Shown here: positions 47,540 through 60,800 of the stretch, piece by piece
Position numbering within the stretch: position 1 is the stretch's first letter
How the letters are laid out: each line of letters begins with the position of its first letter
DNA from: Heterotrichella gracilis
Lineage: Eukaryota > Sar > Xanthophyceae > Tribonematales > Xanthonemataceae
Length of the DNA: 64,000 bases
NCBI GenBank assembly: GCA_032358255.1
Contig: JAULBX010025941.1
Location: 180,065 to 244,064, forward strand
Direction of reading: 5' to 3'
The notes under the pieces: generated by a model
The model's database searches: none
The model's input: only the letters and a program-made list of their open reading frames with translations
What the model was told of the DNA's origin: nothing
Made by a program: the position numbers and the translations under genes

Positions 47540-50500
47540 ATGGGGCGCACAACATGCACTGACTTGTTCAAAGAGTGCAAGGTGTCGGACTTGTTTCAGG
47601 AGGCAAAAGATACCTCTAAAGTGAATTGCTTGAAGGCCGGGTGTGTCACCACCTGCGTGGTAAGCTATGCAGTCTCTTTTGTTGCGGGATATCCACTTGG
47701 CATAGCTTTTCCATATGCATGCATATACAGTTGTCCAAGCCTTCCCATGGTATTGCAGGACCGCCACATTGGGAAGACAGTGTATTTGATCGAAGGGGGG
47801 GCTTGTGCCACCTGGCTGAACTATCTACAGGTAAAAGCCTTGCTTGTGCTTTAGTGGCTGGGAACCCATGCCCACATGCCTGCGCAGTTGGACACTGCCC
47901 AGCAGTGGAGGACAAGGGTCTGCATGGTCTCAGCTGACAACCGCTAGTGCCACTTGCACGGAATCTGCTCATTGTCACTCATCTCCACAGGTACCCCTGT
48001 CTGCATCAGGCGACTTGAGGAGCTATGAACGCTATATGTACATACAGGTGAGTGTGGGTATGGTTGTGTCAGCTGAGAATGCAAGATGCTGTCACGTTTA
48101 CCAAAAGCTTCTGTTTTCATGGCAGATGAAAGCAAACCAGAATCAGCCATACGCCATCCACCTGACGCTAGTGACTCAACAGGGAGACGCGCGCAGGCTG
48201 ACACTCAGCAACCTGCAGACAAAACCTGTGCCAAAGGTATATACGCCAGCAGCGTGCTGTGTGGTCGCCTCCAGACAATGTGATCAATAAAAATTCATGC
48301 GGGTCTTCCATAACTGTTTTTTGTGTAATTTTTGTGTGTTCGTCCGGGATTATCATATGGGGATTTGCCAAATATTTGGTGCACACTTTTGAGCCAAAAT
48401 CGCTGCGGTCATCGGGGTATGAAGACCCAAACCACATCTATTGGAATGGAATGGCCTTGAAAGTGGACGGCTTTGCAGGGCCGTATGCAGCTGTGTGTAC
48501 CAGGCGAAGCCAGCCTGAGGTGGACACAAATCTCACTGGACCTGGGCAGCATTGTCGTGGACTGCTTTGAAGGCAAGAGGTACCACCACTTGAAGTCCAT
48601 CCAAATCTGTGGGAATTTGCGGATGCGCAGTGTATTTGTCAGCGACAGCAAGTTTGATGCCCAGGTGCGGAAGTGTGGGAATTTGCGGCACAAGCAATGA
48701 AAGGTGCCAACATGCTTTGGCATTTTGATTGCTACTGCTATTGACCCGTCTGTTTGTATAATGCAGTCCATTCCTCGGGAGATGGTGCTGTCATTCGCTT
48801 TGCCACCAGAGAGCTTTGCATGGATTTGGCTGCCAGCAGACACAGCATCCCAAAGTGCCGCAGCAGACACAGCATCCCAAATTGCCAGGTGGCCCTCATG
48901 TGCTTTTGTTTCACAGGGTGGTTGGGGTAATGTATCACAGTAAAATCTTGCATGGAAGATTACATAATGATGGTGTATCCCCACGCCGTTTAAAATTATG
49001 CTGCTTCCGACCTCTGCAGGGATTTGTGCCCCGTGGACGATCATGATAAGGAGAATCATGCAGAATCAACAGCAGCTTATTCATTTCATTCAAATCTCAG
49101 GTGCGCCCTACGTCAGCTGTCACATGTGGCTCATGACTAACGTTTACATCAATGGATTGATGTATACAAGGAACAGGAGAATGTGTTTTCAATTGGTGCT
49201 GAGTCTGGTGTTCTGTGTAAGTTTGCAGTTGCCGATCAGCATTGCAAAACGCGGAAGAGACACCTCGATATGATTGCAGTGCCACCGAGCGCAAGTTTGC
49301 AGAGATTGATTCGACTGGAAAACATCCTGAGTTCACCACAGCTGCTGAAATGGCCACCTACAATGGTCAGCCTGTGCTGGAACTTGTACAATCAGTCGGA
49401 CTTTCCGCTGAGTTCCCAAGAGTGGTGCACTGGCTGCCACACTCAAATCGCGTGGCCTTTGCGCATGGCAACATTGTGATTCTCCATGACGGTGAGGTTC
49501 TTGGTTCATGATATCTGGTAAACTTCCCTCCTGAGTTTGCTCCCTAAGAAGTACAGTAGTTTAAGAGGGTTTGGTTGCCAATGTGCAGTGCTGAATAGTA
49601 AACAAGTGGTCCTGAGGGGTCATTCAGCCAGTGTGTTAGCGATGGCAGTTGACAGCAAGGGGTTGTTCTTGATGACAGCACAGGAGGGGAGGGAGGCAAT
49701 GATCAGGATATGGGACCTAGCAAGGGACCAGTGCGCAGAAATACTCAATGGTGCGTCTGCTAGTCAGCTCTACACAAACTACCATACACATTCACTGCTT
49801 GGACATAAGTGAGACCCTGCAACAGCAAGTGTAACAGCGCAGAGTAATGAGGTGCCTTTATGCACCTGAAGCTGTTAGGGCAGCTATGTGCGTGTGTACA
49901 TGTCGGCTTGGCAACGCCTTTGTGATCTTGCCATGCAAACCCACAGTCAGGTGCAGTGGCCTGTGTGCTGATTTATCATCCAAAGTCCTATCAACTGCAG
50001 AGCATGATCACGGCTTGCTGGCCGTGGACTTGGCTGCTGATGCCTCCACTGCTGTTGCTGTGGGGCTGGACTCATACAATCGGCAGCTGGTCGTGCTGTG
50101 GAGGCTTGGACGGCTGCGGAATGGCAGTCTACAGGTCAGGATGACAATGCTTTGTCTGCATGCCCACAATGCAGTTCAAAGTGACAAGGTCTGCTTAGCA
50201 CACAATGCAGGGTATGGTAATAAACAAGTCAACAAATCCTTTGTTTGCAGGCTAAGGTTCTTGCTAAGTATATAACTGATTACAACATCAAATGCGCCAA
50301 GATTTCACCAGCGAACACATCTGGCGTAATGACTTGCGGCTATAACAGCATACGCAGCTTGCGGCTAAAGGTCAGTTCACGGGAAAGCCTAGAGGGGAGC
50401 CAGGGATTCAGGGGTTAAAGTTTAGGGTTATTGTACAAATTTACCTTATCATGACCCTGACGTTCAGGAATTTTTATATTAATAATAATATATATTTTCA

Positions 50501-53500
50501 AAAAACCTTGTAACTATCAGGACGATGTATTCAGGTGTACATTGAATATTCTATCATACTCCACCGCTTTCAGGAAGGACTGCTATTGTACAACATCACG
50601 TGTCAACTTGAATTAAACGTTTTTTTTTTATGTCAATATAAAACAGAATTGCAACAATACTGCTCTGCAAACTTGGTCCCCCCCACTCACTCTCCTTACA
50701 TGCATGCAGGGATCGCAATTGAGGGGCATGTCTATCGCAATGCCGCAAGGCATGCATCCAAAGGTGTTTTTGCACGGTGAACTGGTAAGAAATATTTACA
50801 CCGACATTGCCTTTGAAGTATCCATGGACACCTTGAGTTCCAGCCTGCATGCATTTGTGGCCAGTGCTGCCGGAACAGTTGTGCAAGTCAACTGCAACAG
50901 CCAGCAAGTGGGGCGAGTGTACCGGCTACATGACGCTGCGATCAACCAAGTGATCATCTCCAGTGCGATGTGTGTGACTGCATGTGAGGATGGGACAGTG
51001 CGTGTTTGGCCAACCGACTTCTCAGACTTCATGCTGGAGGCAAAACACGACGCTGCAGTCACATCCCTGTCACTGTCCAGTGATGGCCTTGCAGTCAGCG
51101 TTGCCACTGAGGATGGGGCGCTGGGTGTACTAGACGTCACCACCTATGAGTACACAGCCCTGTTGCGCACCCACATAGACACAATACATGCCATCGCCCT
51201 CCATGACGCAGGGTACGAAATGCTGCAAGTGCGGAAAGTTGCTGCAGTTGGAGTCATGTTTCAAGTACGGCTTGTTTGGCATGCACTGCATGGATGTTAA
51301 GCTGCATGAAGACCTGGAATGCAATTGCAGGAAGAGGTTCAGCACTGTGTCAAGTGATGGGACGGTGCGCGATTGGAGCCTTGAGACCTGTGCTCAGAAC
51401 TGCCAATTTGACATTCCTAGGGAGTGCCCAGTGAGCGTGTGCTACAACACCAGCAGCCAAGACCTTGCGGTTGGCTTCGCTAATGGATTCCTACGGGTAT
51501 TTGATTTGGCAGCAGTTTCTATGGCACAAGAATGCAAACAGCACCATTGTGCCCTTCAGTCACTGGTGTTTGATGCAAGTGGGCGAATCTTGTTTACAGC
51601 TGGTATGTGGTGCAGATTTACGGCTGTGGTTGTTCAGCATACATGGCTGCTGCATGACAGCAACACCTGTCACAGTGACCTTGAAAGTGCCATCCCGGGT
51701 GAGCTGTACATTCAAACACTTTCACCGCCACAGGTGCTGACGGCTCCATCTGCGTGTTTGATGTATCACGCAATTACCTGCCACTCCGCCACCTGCAGCA
51801 GTCAGCTAAAGCTTCCATCGGCCACCAGTTACATTCCGCCAGCCAGGCGCCCACACTAAGCAGGGTCGGCAACACGTTGATTGCAGTTTCTCCTTCTCAT
51901 GACCCTGGCAAGGTATGATATGGTGGATCAATACCCTAAGCAATTATTTATGCACAAATTTGGATTCGTAAACAAATGCACTGAGGACTGTGAATACTAG
52001 CAGGTAGCCATGCACAAAACATGTGGAGGAATGGCTAGTTCATATCACAGTTAAACCAGGGGTTGTGGTCCATCTCACAACTGCATGAGGCACGAGATAT
52101 ACCTAGGCATGCCTTGTGCATGTGCGAATGCTGCAATGAATAAATGTTAGTCAATGCCCCATTGCAGGACCGTCTAGCATTGTTCAACTGCGAAAAACGT
52201 GATGACACTCCTACCAAAGTTGATTATGATCATCATGCCCACACCATACACCTGGTTGCAAAGGCATCCACCTCCAGTGGCGTGTGGTTGCTTGGCGGGG
52301 ATCAGCCCGATGTTGTTCACTTTGAATACGTCGACCTTGCAGGTAGCTGAACCCGGCTTTGTCTGCACAAAAACCAGGACATCCATCATTGCTCCTAAAA
52401 AAAACTCCTCTATACCGCTCTGTAAAAAATTGCAGCATGCCAGTGATGCCGCATTATTGTACAATACTTGTGCTATTTTGTCTGATACGCAACCTGTCAA
52501 ATGTCCATGTGTACACAGTCACCTTGTGTGTGTATATATGCACAGTTTCCTGGTGTAAAAAACAAGGGCATACTGTTGCGAACAATACTCTAGAAAGCAG
52601 ACTGCAATGCCGTTGTTGCAACCGCACATGTGACAGGATTGTGTACCGCATGCAGGTGAGAATACGTGTAAGTCAGACTTTGGGCACATCACAGCGCAGC
52701 ACAGCCTTCCACCAGAGCACCACTATTCGTGCATGGCTTCATGCATGACAGTGCTGGGCGTTGGCTGCACTGACGGCACAATCTTGCTGAAGGACACTGC
52801 TCAGGTGAGTGAAAGTGCTTACATCTGCAGCATGGCCTCCTGTGACTTCTTGAAATAATTGCACTGGATGATACGAATCCCTTGTGAAATACACTTGTGA
52901 AATACCTGGATAACATGCCGCACCATACTGGCAATAACAGATAATCACATGCATGCGCCTATGTGCCCACCAGCCACCACTATTTCCCCCTGCTAAATTC
53001 AGAGGGCAGTGATATAAATTTAAAAATCTTATCTCAGGATTCAGCAACTGAGCTGCAGCGGTACTTGGCCCATTCTCAGCCTGTGACTGCAATGGTGGCA
53101 GCTAAGGAGACGCTGATTTCAGTTGGCGGGGATGGCATCTGCGTCTGGAAATTGAAATTTCCAGCTGGATCCCCAGATCAGATGGGGGGCGTCAATGCAG
53201 ACATTGAGGGTCGCCAGTTGAATGCACAGCAGCATACTGAGAGGGAGGATGTTGCTAGGCCTTCCAGCACCAATCACATGGTGGAGGTGTCCATTACAGT
53301 TGCCCCGCAGCAGCCTGCAGGCCCTGCCCATAAATCAGACAGCAATGCTGCATTTATGCCAAACTCTCAGCATGCTGATCAGTCATTGGAGTGGATTGTG
53401 GCAGCATGTGAACATGTAGCAGCAGAAGGGAAAGCAGAGGATGGGAATGGTCTGGAAAGCGTGGATTGCTATAGCTTGAACACCGAGGATGGGTTTTTCT

Positions 53501-55058
53501 GTGTGGCGGACGCAAGCAGCTCTGCGGTCCCAGGGGAAGTCAGGGTGGCTGTGGTTGCACGTGATGCCTCGGCTGTTAGAATCTTGCACTGCAACTGCCA
53601 GGAAGCAACAATGCCAGTCATCCAGCTTGAGAGCCACGAGCCAGTTGTCTGCTGCTCTCTGTCGGGATGTGGGACCTATTGCGTGATAGGGCACCAAGGG
53701 GGTATGCTACAGTCCTTCAACATTCAGACGGGCAGCTTTATGCAGACAATCAGCCTAGGGGAGAATCCAGCGGTGGCAAAGATAACCACTGATGGCCATA
53801 TACTATGTGTGACAAGGTGAGTGGTTGGGCAGCAATTGCAGCATGCAAATCCTGCCTGACAGTGTATGAATGACATGCAAGCGTTTTGGTACCTTATCAG
53901 CCACTGCACGTGGCCTCTTCCTTGAGAGTGATCAGTGCAGCGTGTATGCAAGAGATCACACCCCGACTGCACCTGCTTAAGCCATGCTGTGGACTCCTGC
54001 AGTTCCGGCAACTATCATGTCTACATGCAAGATCCGGATCACGCTGATGCCATCAGCAGAAGCACTACTCGGGAGCAGCAGGTCTGCTTGCCTGGCAGTG
54101 GAATTCCGTACACTGGCCTGGAGCTATCTCATGACGGACTGTACGCAGCTTGCTACAATCACCAACAGGTGGTGGTGATTGCAAGCCCTTGCGGCCAGCC
54201 CGAAGTAATTGAGCATTTTACAATTCCGGTGGGTAATCTATGGGGCCTTATGGCACATGCAACTGTGTGTCATTGCCTTGCTGGGCATACATATTAAGTA
54301 GCACCGGATCAACCTGCGGCATCAATCGACTGTGTAATGAATTGGTATAGTCATTCAGGGTGCCATATGATTTCTTCCAACGTCCATAGCAGCCTCATGT
54401 ACAGGCTTATGGACCCGCCAGCCTGACTGGTCCGTGTTATACAGTTACTTTAACACAATTGTGTTATTCATGCAGGCACAGGAAGCACTTGACGGTGAAC
54501 CTGCGGCTTGTGCGACCTTTTTGCCCCATGGAAATGCACTCATGTTTGCAAGCAGCTTGCAGCCAATGGTGCACATTCTCCAGTGGGACTGGTCAGCTTC
54601 TGTCACCAGCAATGACATTACAATGACTGTCACAAGTGTCAGCCTTGCCTGCCCACTGCAATCCCTCTGCAGCTGCCGGGAGGGAGCTGTGGCAACGGCC
54701 ACGTTGAGCGGGAGGACAGTGGTCTGTGACGCCAGTGGCGCCTGGTGTGTCATCAACACAGCTAATCTAGGTGGGCAGCCTGCATCTTACATATATGGCG
54801 GCAAACTGCAAACTGCATCAGTATTGCCAACTGCAACGTGCAAACGGCAAACTGCATCAGTATTGCTTGTCATCATTTTGCCAGGCTTTCATACATGTGT
54901 GTGACTATGCAGGGGCATGCCAGAGGAGCTGGGTGACAAAGGGCGGGGCGGATGGCACCTATCATGTCACCATGCTGAGTGGCAACAACCTGGTCACCTG
55001 GACAGCGGTGACACAGGGTCCAGGCACTGATCCGCTACTTGGCGAGTGCTACAGCTGA
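47540..55058 (+). CDS. WDR90/POC16-like centriolar protein: CFAP20-like (DUF667) domain plus WD40 repeats
   Basis: WDR90/POC16 lies in the centriole core and stabilises microtubule triplets. First exons, in frame: 47540-47659, 47759-47830, 47991-48047, 48126-48236, 48479-48664, 48767-48888, 49020-49100, 49229-49491, 49589-49750. The first about 200 residues match the CFAP20-like domain: DLFKECKVSDLFQEAKD, GKTVYLIEGGACATWLNYLQ, YAIHLTLVTQQGDARRLTLS, LRWTQISLDLGSIV, LKSIQICGNLRMRSVFVSD and SIPREMVLSF. WD40 units follow, such as VVLRGHSASVLAMAVDSKGL ending MIRIWDLARDQC, VTACEDGTVRVWPTDFSDF, FSTVSSDGTVRDWSLETC and GADGSICVFDV. Later exons (about 50001-50134, 50251-50370, 50800-51213, 51330-51601, 51734-51915, 52168-52343, 53036-53818, 53997-54229, 54475-54770, 54911-55058) are approximate. 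The end at 55058 is chosen for the frame ending LLGECYS. Confidence 0.87.
48833..48888. repeat. 27-base direct repeat in WDR90
   Basis: CAGCAGACACAGCATCCCAAA occurs twice, 27 bases apart. Read in the WDR90 frame it gives two DTASQ(S/I)A units; alternatively an upstream donor at CAAA/GTGCCG would leave one copy in the intron. Confidence 0.75.
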
Positions 55059-55722
55059 AGCACCTGTCGGTGTCGGTGATGTCTCAAACTCCTTGAGTAC
55101 GGTGCTATTGAGAAGTTGAAAGTCGATGCGTAATACCTCTTTGCCCAAAGAGGTTCCCTAGCCCTAGGGTTCTGTAGGGTTCTAAGGGGACTACTGCAGC
55201 ACCCTGCATGCCTACGTTTGCCACTAAGTCTTGAAACCTGTCGTCACTCGCTGGAAATGGTGGTTGCAGCAGTACTCCAATATTCAACAACTGCAATCTT
55301 CGATACATCAACGTTACAACCCTGACCAGTTATGCAATTATTGTAGTACCGCATCCACGTACCAGCTTGCTATCAGTTCCTGCCTGCCTTCATACCTTCC
55401 AAGTGTTTACACATGTCACGATGACCATGGTCTTGAGCAACTGTGGATCAACCCCTGGATCTGGGCCTAGGCGTTCTTAGCTGATGGAACTGCTAGAGCC
55501 TCAACCACTGTTTTTACAAAAATGAAGTCAATTACCCAAACTCCCGGTGGAGCCGGGCAGGCGCGGTCTTCCCCGGGCGGCGGCGTTTCGCGGGCGGAGG
55601 GCAAGGGACATAAATAAAAAAAGACCCGTGAAAGAAAGGCGTGAGGGTGGCAGGGCGGAAACGTGCGACTCGTATGCGGCAACTCGACTTCTTCGGCCAG
55701 CACAGAAGTAGATTCAGCTCGC
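55059..55722. other. Spacer between WDR90 and carbamoyl-phosphate synthase genes
   Basis: The left part is the WDR90 3-prime region. The right part (from about 55500) is the GC-rich promoter and leader of the synthase gene, in frame open upstream of its ATG. Confidence 0.4.
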
Positions 55723-57809
55723 ATGTTGGCTGCACAGTTTGCGGCTGCTACCACGTTGTGTGCTAGAAGGAGAGGTGCATCTGATCTGTCCACCCGCCGC
55801 GAGGTATTACCTCTACCACTCTGGTATTGGTGTAGTTCCCTCGAAAGCGCAGGCCCTGTTTCCTGCACAATGTCCGCCCCAATCGCTGGCACGGCCTCCC
55901 AGGCGGAGGCTCGTTGCCTGCAGGGAGTGAAGGGCACGAAGAATAGCTCGAAGAAGGTGGCCAAGCAGGCCAGCCAGTTCTTTGCCGGCACACCTGTCGC
56001 CGCTGCTCCCCAGCACAAGCGGACTGCTCGCGCTGCCAAGCACGTGCTTGCAGTTGCAGCTCCCGAGCAAGCCTCCACCAGCAATGGCAGCCAAGCAGAC
56101 TTTCTCAGCTGGGGATCATCCAACCTTTCCTCAAAGAAGCGCACAGACCTCAAGACTATCCTGGTGATTGGTGCAGGCCCCATCGTTATCGGGCAGGTAC
56201 GAATTTCACCCACCACCGAAGGACATCTGCAGCGCGCGTTGTGAAGCCACTGACTGGTTCGTGTGCTGACCTGCAGGCGTGCGAGTTTGACTACTCTGGG
56301 ACTCAAGCATGCAAGGCGCTCAAGTACGTTTACCTACCAATACATCGTGTGCATGCCCATGCCCACCGCAGCCATGCACACTTTTGACCGCCAACACGTG
56401 CCGGGTAGTAGGCTGGGTGTGACACTACTATGCTGCTCGCAGGGCCGACGGCTACCGGGTCATCCTGATCAACTCCAACCCGGTACGTTGCTGACACCCG
56501 CCACCGTCCATCCTGTTTCTGATGGCGACCGACTCCCGAGCTGATCCCTGCTTGTCGTGGTGTGCAGGCAACGATCATGACCGACCCAGGAGTCGCAGAC
56601 CGCACCTACGTGGGGCCGATGACACCACAAACCGTGGAGCAGATTATCATCCAGGTGCGTACCTTATCTGTCCATTGCTATACCGCTGCTAGTGTTCATC
56701 CTACAATACACCTGATTGCTGCCGGGCGAAGACGTGCTGTGGCATGTAGCCGTCTAGTCGTATTCCTGGGTACGATCATACTTAAATTGCCGAACTTGTG
56801 AGTGCGCGGCGTTTTCGTCGCACTAGACGAACCCCCACCAAAATTGCAATGCTAGCCGTATGCATGCATATGATAACAGTGCTGTCCTTGCTCTCCACAG
56901 GAGAAACCCGACGCAGTGCTGCCCACCATGGGGGGACAGACTGCGCTCAACCTGGCAAAGTACTTGGCTGAGGTAGGTCTTTTGCACACCACCTGCTAGC
57001 GTGCACTGGACCTGCACGCCCACGGTCTGGAGCGCACCCCCCGTGCTTCCACTTGCTGATCCCTCCACTTCCTTGCTCTACTACTGCTTCGCATTGCTGG
57101 AGAGCACTGCCAATGCCGTTGAAAGGCTCCAACTTGTGCTCCTCTTGCCCCAAACTAGCGTTGAATACAAACCCCCTCCGGGCCTGAACCCCCCCCCCCT
57201 TCCCCCCACCCCGCCTGCAGAACGGCATCCTCGAGAAGCACAACGTGGAGCTGATTGGCGCCAAGCTGACCTCCATCGACAAGGCCGAGGACCGCGAGCT
57301 GTTCAAGCAGGCCATGGTGAAAATCGGGCTCAAGACCCCGCCCTCCGCCACCGCCACCACCATGGAGCAGGCCATGGCCATCAAGGAGGGCCTGTTGGAG
57401 AACAAGTTCCCGATCATCATCCGACCAGCATTCACACTGGGCGGCACCGGGGGAGGCATCGCGTACAACGAGGAGGAGTTCATCCAGATCATTGGTGCAG
57501 GCATCCAAGCGTCAATGACCAACCAGGTATGTACTACTGCACGTGCACCACGCTCTTTCCTGCCTCACACCTTCAACATGTAGAACGCCGCCCTGCAGGT
57601 CGCGCAACCCGACCCTTGCTGCCCGCATGCCTGTTGCTTGTCGGCGAGCGCCTGACTCCCTGCTGTTCGGCCCTGCCCCTCTTCCTGACGTGCTCCCCCT
57701 TGCGCAGGTGCTGATTGAGAAGTCCCTCCTTGGGTGGAAGGAGTACGAGCTGGAGGTGATGCGCGACATGAACGACAACTGCGTCATCATCTGCTCCATC
57801 GAGAACCTG

Positions 57810-57844
<35 letters not shown>

Positions 57845-60800
57845 TGTGGCCCCCTGCCAGACCCTGACCGACAAGGAGTACCAGCGCCTGCGCGATGCCT
57901 CCATCGCCATCATCAGGGAGATGGGCGTGGAGTGCGGGGGGTCAAACGTGCAGGTGAGGGGGCGGTGTCGCAGGGGGATGGTGGGGGAGGGGTTGGCAAG
58001 GCCTGCACATGTCACATGGATGGTTGAACAGCTGCGCTGCCAGGCCTCACATCTTCAATGCATCGCACATATGCACACAGAGGGCGGCAATCCACCCAGC
58101 ACTCTCGATCCCCGCCGCCGCATGCCCACTTCTGACCTAAACCCTAAACCCTGACTCGCACCCCCCTTGTTCACAGCTGACCATCAACCCCGCTGACGGC
58201 GAGATGATGATCATTGAGATGAACCCCCGCGTGTCGCGCTCATCTGCCCTGGCATCCAAGGCCACTGGCTTTCCCATCGCCAAATTTGCCGCCAAGCTTG
58301 CCACCGGCCACACGCTGGATGAGATTGCAAACGACATCACCAAGAAGACACCCGCGTCATTCGAGCCATCCATCGACTATGTGGTCACCAAGGTGCGGCT
58401 GTAAATGATGTTTTGTGGTGCATGGCAGAGCAGGCATGCGCGTCAAGGGAGCGTGTGCTTGGCACCTTGTGGACATCACATGCGTGCCTGAAGCACACCG
58501 TGCGCTTCTTGATGTGCACCATCGGGAGCAGCACATGCATGGGCCACACACACACACAGGCAGCACCTGTAAAGCCCTTGCCTCCTGCCCGTGTGTCCCT
58601 CTCCCCGCCCCATTCCACTAACCATCCCCCTACCTCTCCGCTGCCCGCAGATCCCCCGCTTTGCTTTCGAGAAGTTCCCTGGCTCCGAGCCCGTGCTGAC
58701 CACCCAGATGAAGTCGGTGGGTGAGTCCATGGCCATGGGCCGCACATTCCAGGAGTCTTTCCAGAAGGCGCTGCGCTCGCTGGAGACGGGGCTGGATGGC
58801 TATTCGCTGCCTCGCGGCTGGAAGCACATGGACGCAGACGCACTGGCCTACTGCCTGCGCGTGCCCAACCCCGAGAGGATCATCGCCACAAAGCAGGTGC
58901 GCCTGGGGGGTGGGGGGGGGTGGGGGGGTGCGAGCTGATGTAAGCTGCCATGGCGTGTGTGGCGAGATTTGGGGTGATGATCTGCAGCACAGCAGTGTTG
59001 GCAGATGTAGGTGGGCCAGAGGTTTGCGGCTGCACGGTAGTGGCAGAGCTTGTGGTGATCATGGCATGCGTCCTGGCATTGGCCCTGTGCATGTGATCAC
59101 CCGCCTTCTCCCACTCTGCAGGCTTTTGAGGAGGGCATGAGTGTTGAGGACCTGCAGGCCCTGACCAACATCGACCCCTGGTTCCTGCGCCAGCTGGAGG
59201 AGATCCACCAGACGCTGGAGTATGTGAAGAGCAAGCGCCTGCGCGACTTCAGCGCCAAGGATATGGTGCAGATCAAGCGCAGGGGCACGTCAGATGCGCA
59301 GATTGCAAAGCTCACAGGTGGGAGGCATGGGGGACTGAGGGCAGTGTCTGAAATGCTTGGATGCATGGAAATAGCAGGTGCAGGACAAAGGGCGGAATAC
59401 ATGTGATCTCTGGCAGCAACAGTTTTTGGGGCGGCAATGCCGGGAACAGGGTTTGGGAAAATCTCATCAATATCCAATATATATATTTTAACAAAAAATG
59501 TGGGAATTGCTTCTGGATAAGACTTTTGCTACCTGTTGACACTAGCTAATGCACCCGCCTCACTCACTCATCCCATCCCCCTGTCCCCAGGCTCCACTCC
59601 CCTTGAGGTGCGCACCTACCGCAAGTCCCTGGGCGTGGTGCCATCCATGAAGCGCGTGGACACCTGCGCAGCTGAGTTTGAGGCGCAGACCCCCTACATG
59701 TACTCAACATATGACGGGGAGGACGAGGCCTTCCCCGACACCCAGAAGAAGGTGCTCATCCTGGGGGGCGGGCCAAACCGCATTGGCCAGGGGATCGAGT
59801 TTGACTACTGCTGCTGCCACGCATCATTTGCGCTCAGGTAGGGGAAATGCAATATTTGCAAAAAAAATTCATGGGGATTGCATGTTCTACTTTGCAAAAA
59901 TCCAGCATGTGTTAAGAGGGTGAGAAGGGTGGCATGGCGTAGGGTACCTGCGTGCCTGTCAGTGCCACACATCTGCAGCCCTGCTGTAGCTGTGGTGGCC
60001 ATAGCCCCATGCAATTGTTGATGCACATGCACACACAAGCCACCGTCAGCAGGTGTGCCTGTGAGGGGCAAGCCCCTTGTCACCTCTGCCACCTCACCCA
60101 CCCCCCGCCCGCCGCCCTGTAGGCAAGCTGGGTACGAGACCATCATGATGAACAGCAACCCTGAGACGGTGTCCACCGACTACGACACATCATCCCGCCT
60201 CTACTTTGAGCCCCTGACTGTGGAGGATGTGCTCAACGTCATTGAGACGGAGCGCCCAGACGGCATCATCGTGCAGTTTGGCGGCCAGACGCCGCTCAAG
60301 CTGGCCACCCCTTTGCAGGAGTACCTCACCGAGTTCCCGATCATGGCCGCGTCAGGTGGGGCTGCAGGGGGGAGGTAGCTAGCCATGTGCACGCATTTCA
60401 GGAACACACGCAGCTCATCAGCCAGCCTTGCTTGGGCAAGGATTGTGCATCCCATTATCTGTTCTTGCGCGATTGTGCTGCTGAGTCAGTCTAGATTGCC
60501 AAGGCATGCCATGCACCAGCAGCCCTCCTCTACCTTCTCACACCCACCCCCACCCACCCTCCAGGCGCCGGCCCCGTCCAGATCTGGGGCACCTCGCCCG
60601 ACTCCATCGACGAGGCTGAGGACCGTGACCGCTGGATGAAGCTGCTGCAGAAGCTGGACATCCAGCAGCCGCCAGGTGGCATCGCCACAAACGAGGATGA
60701 GGCGCTGCACGAGGCAAGCAAGCTGGGCTATCCCGTCATGGTGCGGCCCTCCTTCGTGCTGGGCGGGCGCGCCATGGAGATTGTGTACAGCGACCAGGAT

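Noticed and set aside
48237-48478. Possible extra WDR90 exon around 48383-48405 (PKSLRSS)
   Set aside because: No donor-acceptor pair keeps phase 0 on both sides, and the flanking exons join in frame without it.
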